Source of the DNA: Macrothele yani
Lineage: Eukaryota; Arthropoda; Arachnida; Araneae; Macrothelidae
Assembly (NCBI GenBank): GCA_039090855.1
Contig: CM076997.1
Span: 167,430,709 to 167,494,708 of the forward strand
DNA: 64,000 nt
Reading direction: 5' to 3'
Each line of letters opens with the position of its first letter. Position 1 is the first letter of the stretch. The notes under the pieces are model-generated. The model was not told the origin of the DNA. It made no database searches and worked only from the letters and a program-made list of their open reading frames with translations. Positions 21,562 through 32,740 of this stretch are shown here, piece after piece. Both the position numbers and the translations under genes were made by a program.

Positions 21562-22992
21562 TACACTGGCGGAAAGCAAAAAAAGAACACCAAGAAGTAG
21601 ACATCTGATACCAACGAAATTTATACAGCATAATAACGGAATACAGAAGATAACCTGATCAAAACATTATGGCAAAATAAAACTGTATTTTCTGGTAAAC
21701 TGAAAAATAACATTTCCATGTAACATGGTTAGTACGAGGTTAAACCGCCATGAACTGAGTCCCACTGTGCAATTCTGGCATGGAGACTGTCGTACAGATG
21801 TTGGATGAAAGCTTGGGGTATTGAGTTCCAAGCATCCTCAAACTGGACGCATAAATCGGGGATGGTCGTGGTTGGCCGTTGAGACCGGATAAGTCGTTAT
21901 CCCATAAAATCCCACACGTGCTCAATGGGGGACAAATCCGGTGAACGTGCAGGCCATGGATGTTGTATCACACCCTGATGTGCATGTTGCGTTGCGTGTG
22001 CTGTGTGTGGGCGTGCGTTATCTTGATGGAAAACACCATAATGGACCGACCTTACAAATGGCACAACAACGGGCTGAATGATGTTGTTGATCTAGGAGGT
22101 GCTGTTTAACGTACCCGGTACAAACACTAGTTGTGTACGGAAGTGATAGCTGATCGCTCCCCACACCAGGAGACCAGGTGTAGGCCCTCTGTGTCCCTGG
22201 CGGATGCAAGAAGGGTGGAGACGCTCCCCTGTGCGTCTGCGAACACGCATACGGCCAGTGCAGACGTTGGCGACACCACTGCAGCCGTTCCTGACGGTGG
22301 GCTGGAATCAGAAGGGACACATGCCAGAGGCACACGTGCACGTAGTCCTGCATCCAGTAGACGGTTGCGGATTGTTCGCACAGTCACCTCCGGTGCAACG
22401 GCAGCTCGGATTTGCGTCGCAGTGGATGTTTTGCTTGACAATGCCTGTGTTCTTATGCGTCGATCGGTCCTCTCATCAGTCCATCTGTGACTCCCGGTTG
22501 CACGTTTTCTCGTGTGGGAATGTTCCCCGGACCATCTACGCCACCATCGTACCACCACCGATACTTCCCGTCCGATTCGCTCCGCAATACGACGATATGA
22601 CCACCCTGTAGTCCTCCCTTACCTGAAGAACCTGCCAGCGGCCACGTTTCAACAGAACAATGCGCGCCCGCACATGACACGCATCGTGCAACAATTCTTC
22701 ACGGCCCACCAGGTGCCACTGCTGCCGTGGCCCGCCTGTTCTCCCGATATGTCGCCCATCGAACACGTCTGGTTGCTGATCGGCAACCGAGTGGCCCGGC
22801 AAGCACCACCCGCGGCTACGCCTGATGAACTGTGGCAACGTGTGGAAGCAGCCTGGACCGACATAACCCGAGCCCACATCCAAAGCCATTTCGTTCGATG
22901 AAACGGCGTGTAGTCCCTTGTTATGTGTCCACTAAATCTGTCTTTGCTATCTCGTGTCCTTTTTGGTGTTGCATTTTGGGTGGCCAGCAGTG
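21561..22992. mobile_element. Composite of two opposed Tc1-like copies
   Basis: The left end ctacactggcggaaagc is a Tc1-type terminus. The right end, read inward, is cactgctggccacccaaaat, similar but clearly different. From 22558 leftward on the minus strand a Tc1 protein reads HRWTDERTDRRIRTQALSS and VTVRTIRNRLLDAGLRARVP; near 21960 it shows WPARSPDLSPIEHVWDFM and ends at about 21750. From 22600 rightward on the plus strand a second C-terminal half reads ATFQQNNARPHMTRIVQQFF and WPACSPDMSPIEHVWLLIGN, ending IQSHFVR near 22900. The two halves meet tail-out at about 22580, so the structure is a rearrangement or a double insertion. Confidence 0.7.
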
Positions 22993-22994
22993 TA

Positions 22995-23199
22995 CTTTGA
23001 GAAGAATTGTTTTTTCTTTTGTCAAATAGGCTAATGGAAGAGTTACCTTTGTTAAGTTTAATGCTTAAGTCCAAGAAATCAATATCTTGGTTATTTTGGT
23101 TGGTTTTACATAATTTAAGACAGCTAGGGTAGATATCTGAAAAATCATTTTCGATAATTTCAGAGTTATTAATACATAGCAAATCGTCAATGTACCTAT

Positions 23200-23200
<1 letters not shown>
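22995..23200 (-). pseudogene. Reverse-transcriptase fragment with YIDD motif (Penelope-like?)
   Basis: Minus-strand translation from 23200 gives YRYIDDLLCINNSEIIEN, an RT palm motif (YxDD), then IYPSCLKLCKTN, FLDLSIKL and SLFDKRK. The spacing of YIDD, IYP-L-L-T, FLDL-I and DKR resembles RTs I associate with Penelope-like or related non-LTR elements; the assignment is not firm. It is cut on the left exactly at the Tc1 terminus (22992) and on the right by a (TA)n run, leaving only about 68 codons. Confidence 0.6.

Positions 23201-23234
<34 letters not shown>
23201..23234. repeat. (TA)n microsatellite
   Basis: An alternating TA run immediately upstream of the first RTE element, probably part of its insertion site. 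Confidence 0.85.
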
Positions 23235-23235
<1 letters not shown>

Positions 23236-26200
23236 GGATGTAAGGTCAGGTGATGCGTAACATCACAGCCTCTCCTTGACAAATGTCAACCCCGCCTTCT
23301 CGTGGTGCATCCTGTTCCCACTAAAGGGGCTCTGACGACCGCCAATAGCGGTATAACTATACCATCGGGATTAGAGGAAATTCTATCCCACACTCACCAA
23401 CCCGCTTGGCCAGCGTGGTGAGTTATGGCCAAACCCCTCCAAAATGATGCCACAACTTAAATCTTGGCCCTCAGTCTCCGGCAGCTGGAATGTACCTGGC
23501 CAAGGCAGCAGCCAGTGCGACATGAAGTCAGAGGGTGCTAAGAATCCCCGGAGGACCGGACTAGGCTGCCATCTGATGCTGACCTTGGCTACTTACAATG
23601 GACGCTCCCTATCTTCTGATTCAAAGCTTCTTGAATTGGAAGAGGAATTACAAAGGATCAAGTGGGACATCGTGGGGCTAAGTGAGGTAAGGAGAAAAGG
23701 AGAAGATCTCATCGAACTGAAAAGTGGACATCTCTTCTACTATCGTGGGACAGATACTGGCAGAACTAGTGGTGTTGGATTTATAATAAACAAGAAACTG
23801 AAGGATAAAGTTGTAGAAGTTGAAAGTTCCTCTGACAGAGCTGCACGACTTGTTATCCAACTCTCGAAAAGATACCAGGCTCAGATTATTCAAACTTATG
23901 CACCCACCACAAGTCATCCTGAAGAAGAAATTGAAGAATTTTATGAGGAAATTTGTCATCTAAATAATAAAGGTAAGCAGCACTTGAAAATAATTATGGG
24001 AGATTTCAATGCAAAAATAGGGCAACGGCAACAGAATGAAACTTCAGTAGGTAAATTCGGTCACGGCAACAGAAACCAGCGTGGAAATACTCTCGTTGAG
24101 TTTGCAGAGGCAGAAGGGTTTTTCATCTTGAACTCCTTCTTCAAGAAAAAGCCACACAGGAAATGGACATGGAGACATCCAAATGGGACGACAAGTGAAA
24201 TTGATTTTATTATGTGTAACAAAAAATTCGTCATAGAAGACTGCAGTGTGCTAAACAAGTTCAACACACGTAGTGACCATAGATTGGTGAGATGTAAGAT
24301 GCACCTCAACACTAAACTTGAACGTGGCAAGCTCATAAGACAAACAAAACCTATTGACATAACCAACCTTAAAAAACACCATAATACCTTCAAATTGGAA
24401 CTGAAGAACAGATTCTCTGCTTTAGAAGGCCTAACATCGGAAGAAGTGAATATTTCTGAAGTTAACAGAAAAGTAACCAAAGCTCTTATGGAAACAGCAA
24501 CAAAATTAGCTGGGTCTAAGAACAAGTTGCATGTAAACAAATTATCAAGAAAAACGAAAATGTTGCTGCAAAAAAGAAGAGAGATGAGGACAACTAAAGA
24601 AGATGTGACTTCCAAAGTGGAATATATAGAGCTATGCAAGACAGTAAGAAAAAGTATTACTGAAGACATAAGAAAATTCAACTGTGAACTAGTGAGGAAA
24701 GCAATTGAAAACAACCAAAGCCTAAAGATAGCAAAGGGACATCTCAGTAAGGGAAGAAAACAGATTATGGCACTGAGAAAAGAAGATGGTTCTGTAACAA
24801 GAAATAGAGGCGAAATTTTGACAAGAGTGAAAGATTTCTACTCCAAATTATATGAAAGGGATGATACATGCACTCCAGACATCATGAAAGATACCAGTAA
24901 TAGAGTTCCTCCAGTCCTTCCAGCAGAAGTTGCACATGCAATCAAGAACATGAAGCGGGGAAAAGCTCCAGGAGAAGATGGAATTACTGTAGACATCATA
25001 CAAGAAGCAAGTGGAGAAATCGAAACGGTACTCGCCCAAATTTTCACTCGATGCCTTAATGAAGGAAAGATTCCTGAGGATTGGAACATTGCTACAATGA
25101 TCCTGCTACATAAGAAAGGTGACATTGAGGATCTCGGAAACTACAGACCTATCAGCCTCCTATCAGTAGTTTATAAAATCTTCACTAAAGTTCTTTCACA
25201 CCGCTTGAAGGTAACACTGGACATGGCTCAACCGAGAGAACAAGCTGGATTCAGGAGTGGCTATAGCACAATAGATCATATCCACGTACTGAGAGAACTA
25301 ATTGAAAGAGCGAGGGAATATGAACTTCCATTGTGCATGGCTTTTATCGATTATGAAAAAGCCTTTGATTCGGTGAAACCATCAGCAGTTACAATGGCTC
25401 TGAAAACCTGCGGTATTGAAGATGCATACATTAATATTATTAATAACATCTATGAAAATGCAAGTGCAAAGATTCTGCTGTTTGAAAATACAACACACAT
25501 AAAAATTGGAAAGGGAGTGAGACAAGGTGACACCATATCTCCGAAGCTCTTTAATGCCACATTGGAGGGTGTTTTTCAGTCGCTGAGCTGGGAAAACAAA
25601 GGGATAAAGATTAATGGAGATTATCTAACCCACCTTCGTTTTGCTGATGACGTAGTCATTTTTGCAACTACCCCATCAGAGCTGCAGAGTATGATCCAGG
25701 AACTTGCTGACAAGAGTAAAGAAGTGGGATTAAAAATGAACTTTCAAAAGACAAAAGTGATGTTCAATGCTTTTACAAGAAATGAAGATTTATCGATTGA
25801 TGGAGAAAAGCTGGAGATAACAGACACGTACGTTTATCTTGGACAGCAGATATCAAGTGAGGGTCACATTGATGAAGAAATTAATCGGCGTACAAAACTT
25901 GCCTGGAGAGCTTTTGGAAGAAACAGCATAATTTTCAAGAGCAATATGCCATTATGTCTTAAAAGAAAAGTGTTTGATCAATGCATCCTTCCAGTGCTTA
26001 CGTATGGTGCAGAGACGTGGACCTTAACTAAAAGAGACATACAAAGGCTGCAGACAACTCAAAGCAGCATGGAGAGGTGCATGCTTGGTGTAACCAGGAG
26101 AGATAAGAAGAGGAACTCGTGGATCCGAAAAATGACAAGAGTGGAAGACATCATGATCAGAGTTAAATCCCTGAAATGGCAATGGGCTGGACATACTGCC

Positions 26201-26421
26201 AGAAGGACAGATCATCGATGGACAGCTGAAATTTTAGATTGGATTCCAAGGGACAGGAAAAGACCCAGAAGAAGACCACATGGGAGATGGGTGGATGAAA
26301 TTAGAAAGTATGCAGGGGTGATATGGAGGAGACTGGCACAAGACAGTTGTTGTGGAGGAAACGTGGGGAGACCTTCGTCCAGCAGTGGATTGATAATGGT
26401 TGACAATGATGATGATGATGA

Positions 26422-26452
<31 letters not shown>
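23235..26452 (+). mobile_element. RTE-type non-LTR retrotransposon, near full length
   Basis: A GC-richer 5' leader (23235-23443) precedes one large ORF. The 3' end is (ATG)n followed by (TA)n. RTE elements typically have one ORF with endonuclease and reverse transcriptase, a very short 3' UTR and a microsatellite-like tail, as here. It is antisense to the Dscam-family gene. Confidence 0.85.
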
Positions 26453-26455
<3 letters not shown>

Positions 26456-26476
26456 GTAAGCAGCACTTTAAGATAA
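23444..26476 (+). CDS. RTE retrotransposon polyprotein: AP endonuclease plus reverse transcriptase
   Basis: A single open frame of 1010 codons. Residues about 47-290 form an apurinic-type endonuclease: ATYNGR (Asn 52), GLSEVRRK, TYAPTT, GDFNAKIG (about 185-192) and SDHRLV with the catalytic His. Residues about 500-770 form the RT: RGKAPGEDGI, NYRPISLLS, QAGFRSGYST, FIDYEKAFDS (about 634-643), VRQGDTISP and FADD (733-736). The C-terminal part (LTYGAETWTL, then WAGHTARR and RRRPHGRWVD) is standard for RTE. Such proteins are often annotated as 'craniofacial development protein 2-like'. Compared with the copy at 26479-28887, bases missing after AQD cause a frameshift near 26345, so the natural end is lost and the frame reads through the tail. 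All catalytic motifs are otherwise intact. The start ATG is the first in frame; the true start is uncertain. Confidence 0.88.
26402..26453. repeat. (ATG)n/(TA)n tail at the junction of two RTE copies
   Basis: A GATGATG run becomes TA repeats, then the next RTE copy begins in mid-gene at aaaggtaagcagcac. Confidence 0.85.
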
Positions 26477-28912
26477 TTATGGGAGATTTCAATGCAAAAA
26501 TAGGGCAACGGCAACAGAATGAAACTTCAGTAGGTAAATTCGGTCACGGCAACAGAAACCAGCGTGGAAATACTCTCGTAGGGTTTGCAGAGGCAGAAGG
26601 GTTTTTAATCTTGAACTCCTTTTTCAAGAAAAAGCCACACAGGAAATGGACATGGAGACATCCAAATGGGACGACAAGTGAAATTGATTTTATTATGTGT
26701 AACAAAAAATTCGTCATAGAAGACTGCAGTGTGCTAAACAAGTTCAACACAGGCAGTGACCATAGATTGGTGAGATGTAAGATGCACCTCAACACTAAAC
26801 TCGAACGTAGCAAGCTCATAAGACAAACAAAATGCATTGACATAACCAACCTTAAAAAACACCATAAAACCTTCAAATTGGAACTGAAGAACAGATTCTC
26901 TGCTTTAGAAGGCCTAACATCGGAAGAAGTGGATATTTCTGAAGTTAACAGAAAAGTAACCAAAACTCTTATGGAAACAGCAACAAAATTAGCTGGGTCT
27001 AAGAACAAATTGCATGTGAACAAATTATCAGGAAAAACCGAAATGTTGATGCAAAAAAGAAGAGTGATGAGGACAACTAAAGAAGATGTGACTTCCAAAG
27101 TGGAATATATAGAGCTATGCAAGACAGTACGAAAAGGTATCACTGAAGACGTAAGGAAATTCAACTGTGAACTAGTAAGGAAAGCAATTGAAAACAACCA
27201 AAGCCTAAAGATAGCAAAGGGTCATCTCAGTAAGGGGAAAAAACAGATTATGGCACTGAGAAAAGAAGATGATTCTGTAACAAGAAAAAGAGGCGAAATT
27301 TTGACAAGAGTGAAAGATTTCTACTCCAAATTATATGAAAGGGATGATACATGTACTCCAGACATCATGAAAGGTACCAGTACCAGAGTTCTTCCAGTCC
27401 TTTCAGCTGAAGTTGCACATGCAATCAAGAACATGAAGCGGGGAAAAGCTCCAGGAGAAGATGGAATTACTGTATACATCATACAAGAAGCAAGTGGAGA
27501 AATCGAAACAGTACTCGCACAAATTTTCACTCGATGCCTTAATGAAGGGAAAATTCCTGAGGATTGGAACAACGCTACAATGATCTTGCTACATAAAAAA
27601 GGTGACATTGAGGATCTCAGGAACTACAGACTTATGAGCCTCCTATCAGTGGTTTATAAAATCTTCACTAAAGTTATTTCACACCGCTTGAAGGTGACAC
27701 TGGACATCGCTCAACCGAGAGAACAAGCTGGATTCAGGAGTGGCTACAGCACAATAGATCATATCCACGTACTGAGAGAACTAATTGAAAGAGCGAGGGA
27801 ATATGAGCTTCCATTGTGCATGGCTTTTATCGATTATGAAAAAGCCTTTGATTCGGTGAAACCATCAGCAGTTGCAATGGCTCTGAAATCCTGCGGTATT
27901 AAAGATGCATACATTAATATTATTAATAACATCTATGAAAATGCAAGTGCAAAGATTCGGCTGTTTGAAAATACAACACACATAAAAATTGGAAAAGGAG
28001 TGAGACAAGGTGACACCATATCTCCGAAGCTCTTTAATGCCACATTGGAAAATGTCTTTCAATCACTGAACTGGGAAAACAAAGGGATAAAGATTAATGG
28101 AGATTATCTAACCCACCTTCGTTTTGCTGATGACATAGTCATTTCTGCAACTACCCCATCAGAGCTACAGAGTATGATCCAGGAACTTGCTGACAAGAGT
28201 AAAGAAGTGGGATTAAAAATGAACTTTCAGAAGACAAAAGTGATGTTCAATGCTTTTACAAGGAATGAAGATTTATCGATTGATGGAGAACAGCTGGAGA
28301 TAACAGACACGTACGTTTATCTTGGACAGCAGATATCAAGTGAGGGTCACATTGGTGAAGAAATTAATCGGCGTACAAAACTTGCCTGGAGAGCTTTTGG
28401 AAGAAACAGCATAATTTTCAAGAGCAATATGCCATTATGTCTTAAAAGAAAAGTGTTTGATCAATGCATCCTTCCAGTGCTTACGTATGGTGCAGAGACG
28501 TGGACCTTAGCTAAAAGAGACATACAAAGGCTGCAGACAACTCAAAGTAGCATGGAGAGGTGCATGCTTGGTGTAACCAGGAGAGATAAGAAGAGGAACA
28601 CGTGGATCCGAAAAATGACAAGAGTGGAAGACATCATGATCAGAGTTAAATCCCTGAAATGGCAATGGGCTGGACATACTGCCAGAAGAACAGACCATCG
28701 ATGGACAGCCGAAATGTTAGATTGGATTCCAAGGGACAGGAAAAGACCCAGAAGAAGACCACATGGAAGATGGGTGGATGAAAGTCGAAAGTATGCGGGA
28801 GTGACATGTAGGAGACTGGCACAAGACAGACCGTTGTGGAGGAAACTTGGGGAGACCTTCGTCCAGCAGTGGATTGATAATGGTTGACAATGATGATGAT
28901 GATGATGATATG
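26454..28912 (+). mobile_element. RTE-type retrotransposon, 5'-truncated copy in tandem
   Basis: It starts with aaaggtaagcagcactt, which corresponds to 23971 in the first copy, so about 730 bp of the 5' end are missing. It ends with the same (ATG)n tail after ggttgacaatg. Sequence is close to the first copy throughout, with point differences. Confidence 0.85.
26479..28887 (+). CDS. RTE polyprotein, N-terminally truncated but open to its stop
   Basis: The frame of 802 codons begins in the endonuclease at MGDFNAKIGQ. It keeps EIDFIMCN and SDHRLV, then carries the complete RT (RGKAPGEDGI, FIDYEKAFDS, VRQGDTISP and FADD at 549-552). It ends at QQWIDNG with a TGA, which I take as the family's natural C-terminus. 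It lacks the endonuclease N-terminus with the catalytic Asn and Glu, so it cannot cut DNA on its own. The open frame indicates a recent insertion. The listed start is only the first internal ATG after the truncation. Confidence 0.82.
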   Translation: MGDFNAKIGQRQQNETSVGKFGHGNRNQRGNTLVGFAEAEGFLILNSFFKKKPHRKWTWRHPNGTTSEIDFIMCNKKFVIEDCSVLNKFNTGSDHRLVRCKMHLNTKLERSKLIRQTKCIDITNLKKHHKTFKLELKNRFSALEGLTSEEVDISEVNRKVTKTLMETATKLAGSKNKLHVNKLSGKTEMLMQKRRVMRTTKEDVTSKVEYIELCKTVRKGITEDVRKFNCELVRKAIENNQSLKIAKGHLSKGKKQIMALRKEDDSVTRKRGEILTRVKDFYSKLYERDDTCTPDIMKGTSTRVLPVLSAEVAHAIKNMKRGKAPGEDGITVYIIQEASGEIETVLAQIFTRCLNEGKIPEDWNNATMILLHKKGDIEDLRNYRLMSLLSVVYKIFTKVISHRLKVTLDIAQPREQAGFRSGYSTIDHIHVLRELIERAREYELPLCMAFIDYEKAFDSVKPSAVAMALKSCGIKDAYINIINNIYENASAKIRLFENTTHIKIGKGVRQGDTISPKLFNATLENVFQSLNWENKGIKINGDYLTHLRFADDIVISATTPSELQSMIQELADKSKEVGLKMNFQKTKVMFNAFTRNEDLSIDGEQLEITDTYVYLGQQISSEGHIGEEINRRTKLAWRAFGRNSIIFKSNMPLCLKRKVFDQCILPVLTYGAETWTLAKRDIQRLQTTQSSMERCMLGVTRRDKKRNTWIRKMTRVEDIMIRVKSLKWQWAGHTARRTDHRWTAEMLDWIPRDRKRPRRRPHGRWVDESRKYAGVTCRRLAQDRPLWRKLGETFVQQWIDNG

Positions 28913-30919
28913 TATCGGTATATATATAAAGACAAGATCATTACAACCGAGAATTCTGTTTAATCTTTCTTGTTTATACTTCACATATTTTTTTTTAAGA
29001 ATTTCGACATTCTACATTTTGCGTTAGAACATTATACTGTATTATTTGCCTAATAAAAAATTGATACATTAATATAACTGATGCGTCAATTGCGTGGAAT
29101 ATTTTTGTACGGTTGAAATATCAGCTGAAACATTATCCTCTTTATATGATGTTGTTTTTATCATTTTTATTTTTCATCAACTTTTTGTTCCCTGTTATTT
29201 ATATGCATTGCGTTGCAGTTGTATTGGAATCCATTAAAATCTTTAAAGTGCTTGAAAATTAATTAAAGTGTTGTAAGAAAACAAAGTAGGATCGAAGAAA
29301 CTATTACTTTGGATTTTAATTAGTAATACACTTTAAAGAATTCCTCTAGTCAGTGATGCGCTTATTTTCAATTTGCATATTTTAAATGAAAAAGGAGAGC
29401 CAGAGCTTTGGGCGATTTCCTTTTGCAGCGTAAAAGAATAAAAACAAATATTTTCCGAGCTTGACACACAGCGTTTAAGGAAAACAGACTGAAACTAAAA
29501 GGGTGATATAATTTTTTTTCAAATTTGAAATTCAAAGTTGAACACTTCAAAATAGCCGTGTACCAAACAGCTGAGGACATTACAAAGCATATTGAGCATT
29601 TTGCAATACCATGTCATGTATTTGCGCAAAACGAAAAAAAATAGCTGGTTTTTGTATTTATATGTAGGACAATTTGCGATTGATACGCATGTGCTACCTA
29701 TTTGTATGGCTGTTCCTTCGTTTGCCAATGTTATTTCATTGTAATCAAATGCCCATATGTGATGCAAATATGTACCTGTTTTTGTCAAGAAATTTCTTCT
29801 GCTAAGTTAGTAGTAGAAAATGGAGTGCTACGTAAGAAAAAGTACTTTTGTAGGGATAGGAGAAACATATACCCAACACTTATAATTAATGCTGTATTCA
29901 ATTGTATATACTTCTGTCGCCGTCCTATATATTACGTGATACATCTTCTAAAATTAATACCCGGAAAATATTTTGAAAGGTTGCACTGTAAAACAAATGA
30001 TATTCAAGAGCCATTTTCCGTGACTCCTTTTGTGAATTACTGAATCATATTCCTGATGCACATTTTCCCGTGAAATGACGGGGAAAAAGTATGATTTGTA
30101 CGCCAGGAAAATTCAGATTTTTCAGAAGCCTTTTAGCACTTCCTTTCATATATCATGGGTAGTAACGCTAAATTGCCTTTTTAAGAGGTGATAACGGGAA
30201 ATTCTGTATTTTCATCAACATCTAAGCAATTCCTTTCATATGTTAATGAGAAAATTTTATTCTCAGCTTTTCCTCATCCATAACGGAAAATTACCGGTAA
30301 GAGGAACCATTCATGAAAATACTTAAGGTGTGTCTAACTATTAAATTCCAGTTTTCTGTAGGAGGACCCGATTTTTAATTAAGTTCTATAGGGAGATGGG
30401 ATATTGTGAATAACGAGTCTCATGACATTTCGCTTTTTGCAGCACTGGACGTTCTGTCCTCTCTCTCTCTACACATTTGATGCACTAGATACTAGATATT
30501 GTATAATGTGTTACTGTAAGAAACCTGCACTTCAATTATTGTTCTGGTGATTGTACGATGTCTACGGAGCAGCCTGTAGACCCCTTAAGACAAAAGCTAT
30601 TATAGATATCAAGAGTACATTTTTATTTAGGGTTTTTTAAACAATAAAATAGAGCAGAATACTTCCCCTTTTATTAAATACAATTCAAAGTTATTTGTAA
30701 TTTTAAAAGACCTTGATCTACGAAAGGATTTTGTTGCTTCAGAAAATCACGATTGAATAATACGAGACTTTTTTCTGTTGGAGTACTAAGTACTTCAACA
30801 GAAAAAATAAATGTTTGCCAATTTACGTGCAAATATTCCACACTGAACGGATAGCCTGCAATATAAATCAGTGTTTTCAATGGAAAATCTGGCACAGCTG
30901 TCACAGCTGTATGCTTCTG
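28913..30919. other. Intron sequence, nothing recognised
   Basis: About 2 kb of AT-rich sequence without gene or clear element. Two similar words, cacttcctttcatat and caattcctttcatat, lie near 30139 and 30229. The open frame at 29702-30043 shows no family pattern. Confidence 0.4.
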
Positions 30920-31045
30920 ACTAGTCATCCCAGACGGACATGGGTCCGAACCTTGGATGATACACATGCCTTTCGATGCCGACTGCCTTCCTTCGCTGGA
31001 ATCAGTGGCCCTAAATTAGGGAGGGTACTAATGGTTGCCCATATA
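30920..31045 (+). mobile_element. Degenerate SINE fragment
   Basis: The words tgggtccgaaccttgg, ctggaatcagtggccctaaattag and ggttgcccat correspond to the B box and body of the tRNA-derived SINE family, at greater divergence. Confidence 0.5.
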
Positions 31046-31582
31046 GCTCGAGAAAAATGCATCACAGCATAAATCGTCTCCCAACATATAGTTTGATATT
31101 TCCATAACACTCCTCCTGCACAGTGAAAATGTTGCTTTAGTCTCCAATGATTCCTTTACTCCTTCATACTTATTTGTGTGACACCTTTGTGTGGTGACTG
31201 AAGCAACGGTCAAAACAACAAGTTGCAACGACAAGCTTTGACGGCATAGTTCAATCGAGAAAATGTTCATCTTCGCAGCTGGAAGACATGTCTGAAATCC
31301 ACTTCTTTGCGAAAAGAGCTTTATTTTCACATGTGTTTCGCGATGAACATTTGTGGGAAGGGCATTTTGTAAAACTACTTCATGTAGCATTTTAAGTGAA
31401 TCCTTTGGATTTTTGGGCATACCTTGTGCATTCTCAATTGCGCATGGAGGTCAATATACGCCTTTTAAGAACATCTTTTGTAAAAGAAGATCGTGCTTAT
31501 GTTATCACTTTGTCCATCGGACCGCCTGCCAGTGTGTGGACACGATATCGCTTCAACTATTAGTCCAATTTAAATTTTTCTT
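31046..31582. other. Intron sequence, nothing recognised
   Basis: No gene or repeat is supported. Confidence 0.35.
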
Positions 31583-31797
31583 TTAATTGGAGGTTTAACG
31601 ACCACCATGAGCAACTCAATATGCTATAAGCAGTCGCCTGTCTCTAATTTAGAGTCACTGGTTCCAGGGAAGGCAGAGAACCAGCGCCGTAAGACAAACA
31701 CAATATCCATGCCTCACCGTGATTCGAACCTGGACCCTTCACGGAAGAACAGTGATAACCCAGCACTTAGACCATTGCGCCACCCGAGCAGCCAAAT
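31583..31797 (-). mobile_element. tRNA-derived SINE, well-preserved antisense copy
   Basis: The minus strand starts gggtggcgcaatggtctaag (A box) with ccaggttcgaatcacggtga (B box) about 45 bases on. The common body and ttgctcatggtggtcgttaa follow. This is the best-preserved copy and defines the family's tRNA-like head. Confidence 0.85.
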
Positions 31798-31809
31798 TTC
31801 TTTTTGCAT

Positions 31810-32740
31810 TAACAAGCTTGAGATGTGAGAATGATGATCCTTGAATGCCGTTTTTCTCCGATGAACAACTTCGCCGCTAGAGGGCGTGAATGCAGATGAT
31901 ATCGAATTCAAAAAGCATTTTATTCCATATATTTGGTTCTAAATTACCGATTCAAAAAATTATTTTTCCCTTCGATGTTATTTATATCGAAGATTATTTT
32001 AGGTACAGTTCTTTTTCAAGCAATGCATAAATTTTCCGCTAAGTGGCGTAAAGGTAACTTGGGGTACCACCAGTATATCTGCTTCTAAAACTCCAATTTG
32101 AAAAATTCTTCCTGTGCTAAATACTGCTCCTGATGGGAAACGTTTCGCACATTTTTTTTTATTTTTGAAAAAGAAATAGTTTGGCTACCAGGGAGCGTAA
32201 ATCTTTATTTCTGCTTCTTAGGTTTTTGCAGCAAAATTTGAGCTTCTGAAAACTCTACTGGAAAAATTATTTCATGGATCCGATACCGCTCATCTCGAAA
32301 CACCTTTCCGGAATCCGATACCGCTCATCTCGAAACACCTTTCCCATCACCAGGCGCAAGTGTTTATCTTATATTTTTCGATATCTCTGCTCCTAAGAGT
32401 CCGATTTGAAAAATTCTTTCTTCTTTGGAGAGCGTTTCCGATGTGAAAAGTTTCACATATAATTTCGAATATTTTTAACGCGTAAGTGCACAACTAGAGG
32501 GCGTAAGTTCACGTTCCGTTTACAGCAATATCCGAGGGACTAAATGTCCGATTGAAAAAATTATTTTTCGGTCAAATACAACTTACTATGAAATCTGTTT
32601 GTGTGCATTTTCTTCCCAAAATAATGAAAAAATTCGCAGATAGAGGTCGCAAATTTTTAATATGTTTTTCTTAGTATATCTGCTTCTAAACGTGCGATTA
32701 AAAAAATCAATACAGGGTGCCATTAACCTTGATGCACTGC
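31810..32740 (+). repeat. Left arm of a large fold-back structure built of subrepeats
   Basis: It begins with gccgctagagggcgtgaatg and gatatcgaattcaaaaag, then repeats units with ctgcttct-aa-tccgatttgaaaaattctt and gagagcgtttccgatgtgaa. A 36-37 bp word (tccgataccgctcatctcga...) is tandemly doubled at 32278 and 32315. The arm is inverted relative to 33493-34540. Confidence 0.7.

Noticed and set aside
22131..22611. Open frames of 119 and 135 codons on the plus strand
   Set aside because: They are antisense shadows of the minus-strand Tc1 transposase in the same stretch.
24061..24714. Open frame of 217 codons on the minus strand (also at 26544-27197)
   Set aside because: It is antisense to the RTE endonuclease/RT gene and recurs only because the RTE copy recurs.
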